Shown here piece by piece: positions 10,222 to 18,406 of a stretch of 64,000 nucleotides of DNA. Origin of the DNA: an uncultured Granulosicoccaceae bacterium (GTDB lineage: Bacteria; Pseudomonadota; Gammaproteobacteria; Granulosicoccales; Granulosicoccaceae); NCBI GenBank assembly GCA_937998875.1, contig CALLBO010000072.1, positions 1 through 64,000 on the forward strand, read 5' to 3'. The notes beneath the pieces are model-generated. The model worked only from the letters and a program-made list of their open reading frames with translations, had not been told where the DNA came from and made no database searches. A program made the position numbers and the translations under genes. Position 1 is the stretch's first letter. Each line of letters starts with the position of its first letter.

Positions 10222-10572
10222 GAGTGGCGTGACGCGCTAGCTTGCCATCCATGGCGGTTTTACTCGTCCCATCCATGGGCCTCACCCTCCGGGCTGCGCG
10301 CAAACCCCGCGCTTGTGAAAAATCGATCCCGTCGATTTTTTCGATGCCAGTCCCTGGCTCTATGAGTCACTTTTGATACCGCGCAAAAGTAACCGAAACG
10401 CTGTAATCGCACTGCTTTGCCCTTCGGGTGCCTGCGGCATTTTTTTAAAATCACCCTCCGTCAGGCCGCGCCCATTTTTGTCCCCTATGGGCAACATCCC
10501 CGTGCCGCTAGCGCTCACGCGCCATCCATGGCGCTTTGACCTGACTCCAGATGATTTAAAAAAACAAATCAA
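10222..10572 (-). repeat. dispersed structured repeat, copy 1
   Basis: First of three related elements in the window (the others are at 11172-11425 and 60771-60985), in the opposite orientation to them. Read on the minus strand it has an outer stem (arms about 10437-10462 and 10541-10567), inner hairpins including GCGCCATGGATGGCGC, and a downstream module with ATGCCGCAGGCACCCGAAGG and GCCAGGGACTGGCATCGA. Short open frames across it on both strands look like by-products of the repeat and not genes. Confidence 0.75.
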
Positions 10573-10712
10573 ACACTTTTTGGTTCATGGCCTAGCTTCA
10601 CTTCTGGATTGCTGCAGTTTCGAATTTTGTTAGTAACAACGTTGTTCAACATTGCCTTCAGAATTCACTAACGATAAAAATCGTTATTATGTAGCAGAGC
10701 GTCAAAAGGTAA

Positions 10713-10955
10713 CTAGAACTCGCTTGGTCCACCGCCGTAGATACTGGGATCATAGCCTTTATCACATTCGCAATCATGATCATCCAATGAAGGATAACCA
10801 CCATCTGTGAATTGATGGATAGAATGACGCCTCAAGCTCCCGCTGCCATCGTTGCTTTTAGACAATTTTATTATTTTATATTGGCTTGGTGATGCTGTGG
10901 CTATCGCCTCTTGAACTGTATCCAGCAGATTTCCCCGAGCCATGAATTTGCACAT
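10713..10955 (-). CDS. orphan small protein, 80 residues, Gly/Tyr-rich tail
   Basis: The ATG at 10955 is four bases after a strong GGAGG, which supports translation from MCKFMARG; an upstream in-frame start at 10979 has no such site. The product is soluble, without a signal peptide. Its C-terminus has a DHDCECDKG cluster and ends YDPSIYGGGPSEF. It lies between two inverted copies of the structured repeat and next to a cold-shock-domain remnant, so it is probably transferred or mobile cargo. No family was recognised. A modified-peptide precursor is conceivable from the Cys and Gly tail, but no modifying enzyme is nearby. Confidence 0.5.
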   Translation of the reverse strand: MCKFMARGNLLDTVQEAIATASPSQYKIIKLSKSNDGSGSLRRHSIHQFTDGGYPSLDDHDCECDKGYDPSIYGGGPSEF

Positions 10956-10996
10956 TTCTCCTCCAATAAAAGGTCGCAAAAAACGGCCTCTCGATT

Positions 10997-11116
10997 CTAC
11001 GCTGTTTCCAATATTTCCACCTTAGCAGCCTGCCAGCCTTTCTCACTCCGCACCTGGGTGAAGCTGACTACCTGACCTTCCGCTAGTGTCTTGTATCTTT
11101 CGGTCTGAACGTAATG
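10997..11116 (-). pseudogene. cold-shock-domain C-terminal remnant
   Basis: Translating the minus strand from about 11116 to the TAG at 10997-10999 gives HYVQTERYKTLAEGQVVSF, then TQVRSEKGWQAAKVEILETA. This matches the second half of CspA-family proteins: 'VH...GYKTLxEGQxVxF' then 'KGxQAxxV'. The N-terminal half, with the RNA-binding FGF and FVHF motifs, is missing, and the frame upstream runs toward the repeat starting near 11172. It is read as a truncated cold-shock gene, left when the repeat inserted or by deletion. No start codon or RBS remains for it. Confidence 0.65.
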
Positions 11117-11171
11117 CCGCGTTGACAAGACGATGGAAAGGCGAGCGCAGCGATGCAGTTAGAGCATCTGA

Positions 11172-11425
11172 ATTGTTTTTTTTAATTGTCCGGAGTCGGG
11201 TCTAAGCGCCATGGATGGCGCGTGAGCGCCAGCGGCACAGGAATGTGCCATTGGCGCGGCCCGACGGAGGATAATTAAAAAAAATGCCGCAGGCACCCGA
11301 AGGGCAAGGAGGCGCGTAAAAGCGTTTTTGGTTACTTTTGCCGCTTTTGCAAAAGTGACTCGTAGCGCCAGGGACTGGCATCGAAAACCGCCATGGATGG
11401 CAAGCCAGCTCGTCATGTTACTCAA
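11172..11425 (+). repeat. dispersed structured repeat, copy 2
   Basis: This copy is inverted relative to copy 1 and in the same orientation as copy 3 (60771-60985). Its outer stem TTTAATTGTCC/GGATAATTAAA closes over TCGGG/CCCGA, GCGCCATGGATGGCGC and a second hairpin CGCCAGCGGCAC...GTGCCATTGGCG. The downstream module with GCCGCAGGCACCCGAAGG and GCCAGGGACTGGCATCGA is shared with copy 1. With copy 1 it brackets about 600 bases of accessory sequence. Confidence 0.75.
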
Positions 11426-11537
11426 GTAAGATCGTCAAAGCGCTAAAGTAAACGCGTCAAGCCACTCGAATAAAAACAACAATCAAAACCATCAAACCGT
11501 GCCGCTAAACAGCGGCACAGCCAAAAACCTAAAAACC

Positions 11538-12518
11538 TCAGACCATATCCTTAACAGCATCCGCCTCTTCCAGCAGTTCCTGTTCACTTTCCTTCATCTT
11601 GCCTTGAATAAAGTCACCGACTTCAAGGCCCTGCACAATCTCCCATTCACCACCACCTTTACAGGTCACGGGGAAGCTGTAGATCAAGCCTTCTTTGATG
11701 CCATAGCTGCCATCTGAAGGTACGGACATGCTGGTCCAGTCGCCTTCACCCGTGCCCATCGCCCAGGTTGCCATGTGATCAACAACTGCGTTACCGGCAG
11801 AAGCGGCACTTGATGAACCGCGGGCTGCGATCACTGCACCGCCGCGCTTGGCAACAGTCGGGATAAATTCTTCCCGGGCCCAGGCTTCATCAACCATGCC
11901 CGATGCGGCTTTACCAGATACTTCGCAGTAGGAGATGTCAGGAACCTGAGTGGTGGAGTGGTTGCCCCAGATAACCATCTTTTTAATATCCTGTACACCA
12001 CAGCCAACCTTTTCGGCCAATTGACTGATAGCACGATTGTGATCGAGTCTTGTCAGTGCTGTGATATTGCGCGGGTTAAGCTTTGGTGCGTTGGCTTTCA
12101 GGATATAGGCGTTGGTGTTGGCAGGGTTGCCGACGACGCAAACTTTTACATCAGGATTAGCGACTTCATTCAGCACCTTACCAAGTGAGCTGAAGATTTT
12201 GCCGTTGTCTTTTAGCAGATCACTTCTTTCCATACCCGGGCCACGGGGCTTTGCGCCAACAAAAAGGGCCACATCAATGTTGGTGAATGCGGTTTTCGGG
12301 TCATCCGTGCAGATGGTTTCTGCCAGCAGCGGGAATGCACAGTCATCGAGTTCCATCTTGACCGCTTCCAGTACTTTCATTGCCTGAGGAATTTCGAGCA
12401 ACTGAAGTGCAACCGGCTGGTTCGGACCGAACATGCCACCTGAGGCAATCCGGAAAAGCATGGAATAGCAGATTTGCCCTGCGGCGCCGGTGATGGCGAT
12501 GCGAACGGGATCAGTCAT
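11538..12518 (-). CDS. mdh: malate dehydrogenase
   Basis: A 326-residue NAD-dependent malate dehydrogenase, oxidising malate to oxaloacetate in the TCA cycle. It is of the cytosolic-type family common in marine and environmental gammaproteobacteria (about 327 residues) and not the E. coli type. The Rossmann start [13 protein letters not shown] is seen, along with [14 protein letters not shown] (substrate Arg), [17 protein letters not shown], and the catalytic His in [13 protein letters not shown]. The start at 12518 is chosen because [14 protein letters not shown] follows GGAGAG; longer in-frame extension upstream is not coding-like. It stands alone, divergent from nrdR. Confidence 0.96.
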   Translation of the reverse strand: MTDPVRIAITGAAGQICYSMLFRIASGGMFGPNQPVALQLLEIPQAMKVLEAVKMELDDCAFPLLAETICTDDPKTAFTNIDVALFVGAKPRGPGMERSDLLKDNGKIFSSLGKVLNEVANPDVKVCVVGNPANTNAYILKANAPKLNPRNITALTRLDHNRAISQLAEKVGCGVQDIKKMVIWGNHSTTQVPDISYCEVSGKAASGMVDEAWAREEFIPTVAKRGGAVIAARGSSSAASAGNAVVDHMATWAMGTGEGDWTSMSVPSDGSYGIKEGLIYSFPVTCKGGGEWEIVQGLEVGDFIQGKMKESEQELLEEADAVKDMV

Positions 12519-12714
12519 GTTGAAACTCTCCTGCGAGTTGAATAGTGGCTGTGCTGCACACGATAGTCGCGTGCCGTGCGGATAAAAGTAAACCGTGAAT
12601 AATAGCTTCTTTTGACGGGTTTCGGGTGGCTTTCTGCAGTGTGTGTAAGTTGCGGCCGGTGATTTGGTATAATGCCGGATTCCCATTTAGATTCAATCTT
12701 GCAGGTGATATGGC

Positions 12715-13245
12715 ATGAGATGCCCCTTTTGCGGCGCAATGGATACCAAGGTTATCGACTCGCGACTGAGCGGTGATAACGACCAGATTCGCCGCCGCCG
12801 GGAGTGTCTGGAGTGCCAGGAGCGATTCACGACTTACGAGTCTGCCGAGCTTAATCTGCCAAGGGTTGTTAAATCGAGCGGCAGCAGGGAGCCATTCTCT
12901 GAAAAGAAGCTGCTTGCGGGCCTGCAAAAGGCGCTCGAGAAAAGACCGGTGGCGATGGATGATGTGCATCTGTCGCTCAGTCGTTTGAAACACCGTGCGC
13001 TGGTGACTGGTGAGCGGGAGGTGTCTTCCCGGCGCTTAGGCGAGTGGCTGATGGAAGAGTTGTTAAAACTCGATCACGTTGCCTATATTCGCTTTGCGTC
13101 AGTGTATTTGAGTTTTGAAGATGTTGAGTCTTTCCGCGACGTGATTGAACGGCTTGAAAAAGAGCTGTCTCCGGAAGAGGCCAGAAGTCAGATGCCGCTG
13201 TTGCAAGCTGAAGAAGAATCGATCAACAAGGCGCGGCGTAAGTAG
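12715..13245 (+). CDS. nrdR: transcriptional repressor NrdR
   Basis: A 176-residue regulator of ribonucleotide reductase genes, slightly longer than the usual 150-160. The N-terminal zinc ribbon has MRCPFCG and [13 protein letters not shown] with four cysteines. The central ATP-cone domain starts [18 protein letters not shown]. It senses ATP/dATP and represses nrd operons at NrdR boxes. No nrd gene is in the window. It is immediately followed by ribD, whose likely start begins one base after the stop; nrdR-ribD linkage is common in proteobacteria. Confidence 0.97.
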   Translation: MRCPFCGAMDTKVIDSRLSGDNDQIRRRRECLECQERFTTYESAELNLPRVVKSSGSREPFSEKKLLAGLQKALEKRPVAMDDVHLSLSRLKHRALVTGEREVSSRRLGEWLMEELLKLDHVAYIRFASVYLSFEDVESFRDVIERLEKELSPEEARSQMPLLQAEEESINKARRK

Positions 13246-13246
13246 T

Positions 13247-14359
13247 TTGACCAGCCAGTCTGACCGCGACCTGATGCTTACGGCTGTAAGCCTGGCCCGT
13301 CGGGGATTGTTTACCGCGCATCCGAATCCGCGTGTTGGTTGTGTGTTGGTCAAAGATGATCAGGTTATCGGTCGCGGATGGCACAAACGGGCAGGGCTTG
13401 GTCATGCAGAAGTAGAAGCACTTGCTGATTGTCAGGTTAACGGCAGTGCCAACCCCCGAGGTGCAACGGTATACGTAACTATGGAACCGTGTTCTATTCA
13501 TGCCAAAACACCACCCTGTTCGGACGCACTGATCAGGGCTGGTGTTAGCAAGATAGTTATCGGTAGCTCGGATCCAAACCCTAAAGTCGATAGTCTGCAG
13601 CAGTTGCGCGACGCAGGCATTGAAGTACATACAGGATGTGAAGAGGATGCCTGTCTTGCGTTAAACCCTGGCTTTTTTAGCCGTATGCAACGCAATCGCC
13701 CGTGGGTGAGAGTGAAAATGGCCATGAGTCTTGATGGTCGGACAGCGCTTGCTAATGGGGTAAGTCAATGGATAACCAGCGAGGCGGCACGCGAAGATGT
13801 GCAGCTGTGGCGTGCGCAGTCTGATTGCATTCTAACTGGTATTGGCACGGTGCTGGATGATGATCCGCAGCTTACCGTGCGTGTGTCCGATGCGGTTTTT
13901 CAACAGTATGGATTTGGTGAGGTGAAGCAGCCGTTGCTTGCAATTGCGGATTCAAAGCTGCAAACAACTGCGCAATTCAAAGTGTTTAATGCTGCACGGG
14001 ATGTGGTGGTTTATTCCGCTGCTGAAAAAAAAATGCCGTTTGATGTTGTGACTCTGTCCTGTGATTCTGACGGCCGAGTGCCGTTGCGGGCATTGCTTGA
14101 AGATCTGGCCAGGCGTGAAATAAACGAGGTTCATGTTGAAGCGGGTGCGACTCTGTGCGCGAGCCTGATAAAAGCACAACTTGTTGACGAGTTGTTGCTG
14201 TATATTGCGCCGAACCTGCTTGGTGCAGATGCGCGCAGCCTGTTTGCGCTAAGCGGATTTACCGAAATGGCAGAGCGCTGTGAGTTTGAGTTTGTCGATG
14301 TAAAACAGATCGGCCCTGATCTGCGGGTTGTGCTGCGCCCTTCCTATGAATCTGCCTGA
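13247..14359 (+). CDS. ribD: bifunctional riboflavin biosynthesis protein RibD
   Basis: A 370-residue protein with two domains. The N-terminal deaminase (residues about 5-150) has GHAEVEA (His53, Glu55) and the zinc cysteines in MEPCSIHAKTPPC. The C-terminal reductase begins VKMAMSLDGRTAL and has SQWITSEAARED and DDPQLTVR. It deaminates and reduces the pyrimidine intermediate from GTP in flavin synthesis. The start is taken as the TTG at 13247, one base after the nrdR stop, because TSQSDRDLMLTAV then aligns with the family N-terminus. The ATG at 13274 would remove conserved residues, and an upstream ATG at 13145 would overlap nrdR by about 100 bases. Translational coupling with nrdR is likely. 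Confidence 0.93.
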   Translation: MTSQSDRDLMLTAVSLARRGLFTAHPNPRVGCVLVKDDQVIGRGWHKRAGLGHAEVEALADCQVNGSANPRGATVYVTMEPCSIHAKTPPCSDALIRAGVSKIVIGSSDPNPKVDSLQQLRDAGIEVHTGCEEDACLALNPGFFSRMQRNRPWVRVKMAMSLDGRTALANGVSQWITSEAAREDVQLWRAQSDCILTGIGTVLDDDPQLTVRVSDAVFQQYGFGEVKQPLLAIADSKLQTTAQFKVFNAARDVVVYSAAEKKMPFDVVTLSCDSDGRVPLRALLEDLARREINEVHVEAGATLCASLIKAQLVDELLLYIAPNLLGADARSLFALSGFTEMAERCEFEFVDVKQIGPDLRVVLRPSYESA

Positions 14360-14402
14360 TCGAAATATCGGATCTGCACTTTAACCAATAGAACGGATTG
14401 TT

Positions 14403-14981
14403 ATGTCCACAGTTGTCGTTGTACGTAAAAATGGAGTTGCCTGCATTGCGGCAGACTCCCTGACCAGCTACGGTGATCTAAAGTTGTCGTCTCGTTATGA
14501 CCCGCACAGTGAAAAGATACAGACGTTCGGTGGAACGCATCTGGCGATTGTCGGTAGTGCAGCGCATACCCTGGTGATTGAAAGCTTGTTAAATAAAAGC
14601 GACTTTTTTCCAGACTTCACTGGTCGGGCGGAAATATTTAAAACGTTTTCTCAGGTGCACGCCGAGCTTAAGGAGAATTATTTTCTAAATACCAAGGATG
14701 ATGAAGATGATCCGTATGAGTCGAGTCACATAGATTCACTGGCGATTAATGAAAACGGAATCTTCGGCATCTATGCAATGAGAGAAGTATACGAATACTC
14801 ATCCTTCTGGGCGACCGGATCAGGTAGTCCTTATGCGCTTGGTGCTATGCATGCAGTTTATGAGCGCTATGACTCTGCAGAGTCGATAGCTGAGGCTGGT
14901 GTGCTTGCAGGTGCCGAGTTTGATAACGCGTCATCAACTCCTATTACGATGCGAACTGTGGAATTAAAAGGAGAAGGCTAA
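14403..14981 (+). CDS. proteasome/HslV-like Ntn-hydrolase family protein
   Basis: A 192-residue protein whose N-terminus, STVVVVRKNGVACIAADSLTS after removal of Met, lines up with HslV TTIVSVRRNGHVVIAGD. Position 1 would be Ser instead of Thr, and Asp17 is conserved. A Lys at 37, just before Ile, probably replaces the HslV Lys33 after a short insertion. Further proteasome-fold features are GTHLAIVGSAAHTLVI and WATGSGSPYALGAMHAVY. Homologues known to me in Pseudomonas are of unknown function and are sometimes mislabelled as transporters. There is no hslU-like ATPase here. It sits between ribD and ribE, with its stop directly against the ribE ATG, so it is in the riboflavin operon. A hydrolase role is inferred. 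Confidence 0.7.
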   Translation: MSTVVVVRKNGVACIAADSLTSYGDLKLSSRYDPHSEKIQTFGGTHLAIVGSAAHTLVIESLLNKSDFFPDFTGRAEIFKTFSQVHAELKENYFLNTKDDEDDPYESSHIDSLAINENGIFGIYAMREVYEYSSFWATGSGSPYALGAMHAVYERYDSAESIAEAGVLAGAEFDNASSTPITMRTVELKGEG

Positions 14982-15650
14982 ATGTTCACAGGTATTATTC
15001 AAAGTGTGGGTAAGATTAATAAGATTGAAGAGACTGGTGGCGACAGATCTTTTACGATTGATCTTGGTGGTTTGAGTGTTGCTGATATTGCGGTGGGTGA
15101 CAGCATTGCGATCAATGGCGTGTGTTTGACTGCGGTGGCCTTTGGCGAAAATAATTTTAAAGCTGATGTATCAAAAGAAACACTTTCGGTTACCACCATG
15201 GGTGAGCTTGTGGCGGGCGATCAGGTTAATTTGGAGTTGGCGCTAACACCCACAACGAGACTCGGCGGCCATATGGTTAGTGGCCATGTTGATGGAGTCG
15301 GAAAAATTGTCGAGCGCTATCAGGACGGAAGATCAGAGCGAATTAATATTCAGGCGCCGGCTGAGTTGTCGCGCTACATTGCTGCCAAAGGATCAATATG
15401 CGTCGACGGTGTCAGCCTGACAGTGAATGAAGTGTCTGGTGACCGGTTCGGTGTCAACATTATTCCGCACACGGTGGAGCAGACCAATCTCGGTCGCTGC
15501 CAGCCGGGTGTGAGTGTCAATCTGGAGATTGACGTGATTGCAAGATATCTCGAACGATTGCTGACAGCGGGTGGAGTGACGGCCGATACAGCTGAGCAGA
15601 TTATTCTTGCCGGTGATGGCGACGGCAAGACCGTTCCACCGCTGGCGTAG
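14982..15650 (+). CDS. ribE: riboflavin synthase, alpha subunit
   Basis: A 222-residue enzyme (called RibC in E. coli) that dismutates two 6,7-dimethyl-8-ribityllumazines to riboflavin and its pyrimidine precursor. Two homologous lumazine-binding barrels are visible: MFTGIIQSVG at the start with INGVCLTAV, and SRYIAAKGSICVDGVSLTVNEV in the second. The conserved GGHMVSGHVDG is present. ATG follows directly on the stop of the Ntn-hydrolase-like gene, with GGAGAAGG as a ribosome site inside it. ribBA, ribH and nusB, which often follow, are absent here. Confidence 0.97.
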   Translation: MFTGIIQSVGKINKIEETGGDRSFTIDLGGLSVADIAVGDSIAINGVCLTAVAFGENNFKADVSKETLSVTTMGELVAGDQVNLELALTPTTRLGGHMVSGHVDGVGKIVERYQDGRSERINIQAPAELSRYIAAKGSICVDGVSLTVNEVSGDRFGVNIIPHTVEQTNLGRCQPGVSVNLEIDVIARYLERLLTAGGVTADTAEQIILAGDGDGKTVPPLA

Positions 15651-15820
15651 ACCAATACCGTCAGAGATCACTGATCCAATCTCTGCCTCATCAACTAAAA
15701 TAGCGGCACCGACAGATGGGATGTTGTAAAATCCGGCGCCCGATATCTAATTCAGTTACTGGTTTTTCTTTCCAGTCTTTATATTCACCAGCAAATAATC
15801 CTCTTCAGGAGCGTAATTCC

Positions 15821-16252
15821 ATGGCAGTTGAACGTACTATTTCCATTATCAAGCCCGATGCCGTCGCCAAGAACGTGATCGGTGAAATCTACAGCCGCTT
15901 TGAAAAAGCCGGGCTCAAAATTGTTGCATCCAAGATGATGCACCTTTCCCAGGAGCAGGCGGGCGGTTTTTATGAAGTTCATAAAGAGCGTCCTTTTTAT
16001 AACGATCTGGTTTCTTTCATGACGTCAGGTCCGGTCATGGTGCAGGTGCTGGAAGGCGAAAATGCAATTGCGAAGAACCGCGAAGTCATGGGTGCCACCA
16101 ATCCTGCAGAAGCTGCAGCCGGTACCATCCGTGCTGATTTTGCAGCAAGTATTGATGAAAATGCTGTCCACGGTTCCGATGCCCCTGAAACGGCGGCGAC
16201 TGAAATTGCGTTTTTCTTTAACGATAATGAGCTGTGCCCGCGCACTCGCTAG
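15821..16252 (+). CDS. ndk: nucleoside diphosphate kinase
   Basis: A 143-residue enzyme that transfers phosphate from ATP to nucleoside diphosphates through a phosphohistidine. It starts [18 protein letters not shown], typical of the family. The active-site His117 is in [10 protein letters not shown], and TIRADFA is conserved. The ATG follows CAGGAG. It leads the cluster ndk-rlmN-pilW-hisS-yfgM-bamB-der found in many gammaproteobacteria. Confidence 0.98.
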   Translation: MAVERTISIIKPDAVAKNVIGEIYSRFEKAGLKIVASKMMHLSQEQAGGFYEVHKERPFYNDLVSFMTSGPVMVQVLEGENAIAKNREVMGATNPAEAAAGTIRADFAASIDENAVHGSDAPETAATEIAFFFNDNELCPRTR

Positions 16253-16272
16253 ACCAGAAAAGTTCAGAGAAA

Positions 16273-17406
16273 ATGGAGTCGGTGGTACAGCCGGCTCCGC
16301 GATCTGACAAGGCAAATCTGCTCGATTTTGATCGGGCAGGGATGCGTGCTTTTTTCGAAACGCTCGGCGAAAAGCCCTTTCGCGCCGATCAGGTCCTGAA
16401 GTGGTTGTACCATCATGGTGCTTCTGACGTTGATCAGATGACCAATCTCTCCAAAGCGCTGCGCGATAAACTCAGCACCGAAACCGAAATCTATGTGCCT
16501 GCGGTCGAGACCGACCATCTCTCTGCTGATGGCACCAGTAAGTGGACTTTCCGTCTACGCGGCGGCAACGGTATCGAGACCGTTTTTATTCCAGAGAAAA
16601 ATCGCGGCACGCTTTGCGTCTCTTCGCAGATTGGCTGCGCACTCGATTGTTCTTTCTGTGCCACCGGAAGGCAGGGCTTCAACCGCAACCTGACCACCGG
16701 TGAGATCATCGGTCAGGTTTGGTTGGCCACCAAATTGCTTGCAGAGAAACCCGCTACCCAAAATCACCGGATTACCAATGTGGTGATGATGGGGATGGGC
16801 GAGCCACTGCTTAATTTCAACCATTTGGTACGGGCGTTAAATCTGATGCTTGACGACAATGGTTACGGTTTGAGTAAACGGCGAGTCACGGTAAGCACCA
16901 GTGGAGTGCTGCCGGCGATGGACAAGCTCAAAGGTACGGTGGATGTGTCACTTGCAGTATCACTGCATGCACCTAACGATAAGTTAAGGACCCAATTGGT
17001 TCCAATAAACGAAAAGTATCCTATAAATGAGTTAATGGATGCGTGTCGGCGATGGGTTGGTACGGGTGATCGCAAGCGCCACATTCTGTTTGAGTATGTG
17101 ATGCTTGATGGTGTCAATGATCAGCCGGAACACGCGCGGGAACTCGTCAAACTTTTGAAGGGATTCCCGGCTAAGGTGAATTTGATTCCGTTTAATCCGT
17201 TCCCGATGTCCGGTTACAAACGATCTCCGGATCAATCTGTAGCCCGGTTCTGGAAGATTTTGAACGATAACCGGATTGTTGCAACACGTCGTAAAACACG
17301 TGGTGATGATATTGAAGCTGCCTGCGGACAGTTGGCAGGACAAGTGAATGACAGAAGCAAGAGAGAATTGAAATTTATCAAGCCTCGCTTCGGAGAGAAT
17401 TTGTGA
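16273..17406 (+). CDS. rlmN: 23S rRNA A2503 / tRNA A37 C2-methyltransferase RlmN
   Basis: A 377-residue radical-SAM enzyme that adds a C2 methyl group to A2503 of 23S rRNA and A37 of some tRNAs. The iron-sulfur cysteines are Cys122, Cys126 and Cys129 in [12 protein letters not shown]. The two methyl-transfer cysteines are Cys115 (TLCVSS) and Cys351 (AACGQLAG). GMGEPLLN, the SAM motif, is present. The start at 16273 gives NLLDFDR at the usual distance; an earlier ATG at 16234 would overlap ndk and extend the protein by 13 unsupported residues. The stop overlaps the pilW start by four bases. Confidence 0.96.
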   Translation: MESVVQPAPRSDKANLLDFDRAGMRAFFETLGEKPFRADQVLKWLYHHGASDVDQMTNLSKALRDKLSTETEIYVPAVETDHLSADGTSKWTFRLRGGNGIETVFIPEKNRGTLCVSSQIGCALDCSFCATGRQGFNRNLTTGEIIGQVWLATKLLAEKPATQNHRITNVVMMGMGEPLLNFNHLVRALNLMLDDNGYGLSKRRVTVSTSGVLPAMDKLKGTVDVSLAVSLHAPNDKLRTQLVPINEKYPINELMDACRRWVGTGDRKRHILFEYVMLDGVNDQPEHARELVKLLKGFPAKVNLIPFNPFPMSGYKRSPDQSVARFWKILNDNRIVATRRKTRGDDIEAACGQLAGQVNDRSKRELKFIKPRFGENL

Positions 17407-18188
17407 ATAAGAATGGTCAGGTTATGAATGGCATGAAAAAAACGCTGTTGGTTTGCTCAGTACTCGCCATGGTAGGCGGAGTTTCCGGCTGCACAACAAA
17501 GACAGCATTCGGACACTTAACCAGTGACGACAAAGCCTCTACATTCAATGCGGAGCTTGGAACCAATTACCTGAACGCCGGTGAACTTGAAAACGCCGAA
17601 ATAAAACTGCAGCGGGCACTTGAGCAGAATCCGGAGAACCCATTGGCGAACAACACGTATGGCAGGTTGCGCGCAGAGCTTGATGACCCGGCAGGTGCTG
17701 AGCGTGCGTTTAAAAAGTCTATTCGCCTTGATCCGAAGCGTGCCGAATATCGCAACAACTATGCGATCTTTCTTTGTGATCATGGTCGTCTGCAGGAATC
17801 AGTTGCACAATTTGTTGCGGCATCGGAAAACAAGTTTTATCGAACGCCTGAGTTCGCGCTTGATAATGCTGGAGTTTGCGCAATGGACGCTGATCAACTC
17901 GCGCTGGCAGAAAAACACTTGCGGGATGCCATTCGTTTAAATCCGAACTTTGCTCCTAGTATGCTTCACATGGCGGAATTGAAACTAAAATCAGGTGACG
18001 CGACCGTTGCGGATGCCTACTATGCTCGGTACCTGTCGTTAGCGAGGCATACACCTGGCAGTCTTGCTGTCGGTATTGATGTCAAGCAGGCGATAGGTGA
18101 TCAGGCTGCAGCAAATGAGCTGGCCAGGTCACTGGTGACAAATTATCCAAGATCCAGCCAGGCAAAGACATATCTGGCCTCAAACTAG
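17403..18188 (+). CDS. pilW: type IV pilus biogenesis lipoprotein PilW (PilF)
   Basis: A 261-residue outer-membrane lipoprotein of tetratricopeptide repeats. It helps assemble or target the PilQ secretin in pseudomonads and relatives. A signal peptide ends in VSGC, the lipobox. TPR-like helices follow, for example [45 protein letters not shown] and [19 protein letters not shown]. It begins with GTG overlapping the rlmN TGA (GTGA); an ATG at 17424 is the alternative. Position directly after rlmN is typical. Confidence 0.9.
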   Translation: MNKNGQVMNGMKKTLLVCSVLAMVGGVSGCTTKTAFGHLTSDDKASTFNAELGTNYLNAGELENAEIKLQRALEQNPENPLANNTYGRLRAELDDPAGAERAFKKSIRLDPKRAEYRNNYAIFLCDHGRLQESVAQFVAASENKFYRTPEFALDNAGVCAMDADQLALAEKHLRDAIRLNPNFAPSMLHMAELKLKSGDATVADAYYARYLSLARHTPGSLAVGIDVKQAIGDQAAANELARSLVTNYPRSSQAKTYLASN

Positions 18189-18406
18189 GATTAGTTACAT
18201 AGCGTTTTAAGAAGGGGAGTGATCGGCTGCGCAAGATGCGTTGCCGGTGCGCAGGATTCGATTCCAATTCGATCTTAGATCAGGTTCAGGCGGTCTCAGT
18301 TGATTTGGCGAGTCAGGTGCAATAAAAATAGCTGTAATATGGTTTGTGAAAATAAGAATAACCGTCTGCCAAAGAGCAGGCACACAAACAACGGCGTAAG
18401 ATTTCT

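Noticed and set aside
10177..10633. Several overlapping open frames on both strands after msrQ
   Set aside because: They lie within the structured repeat, lack ribosome sites and encode no recognisable protein; the same frames recur in the other copies.
13247..15650. FMN riboswitch for the riboflavin genes
   Set aside because: No FMN-aptamer conserved segments were seen before nrdR, ribD or ribE.
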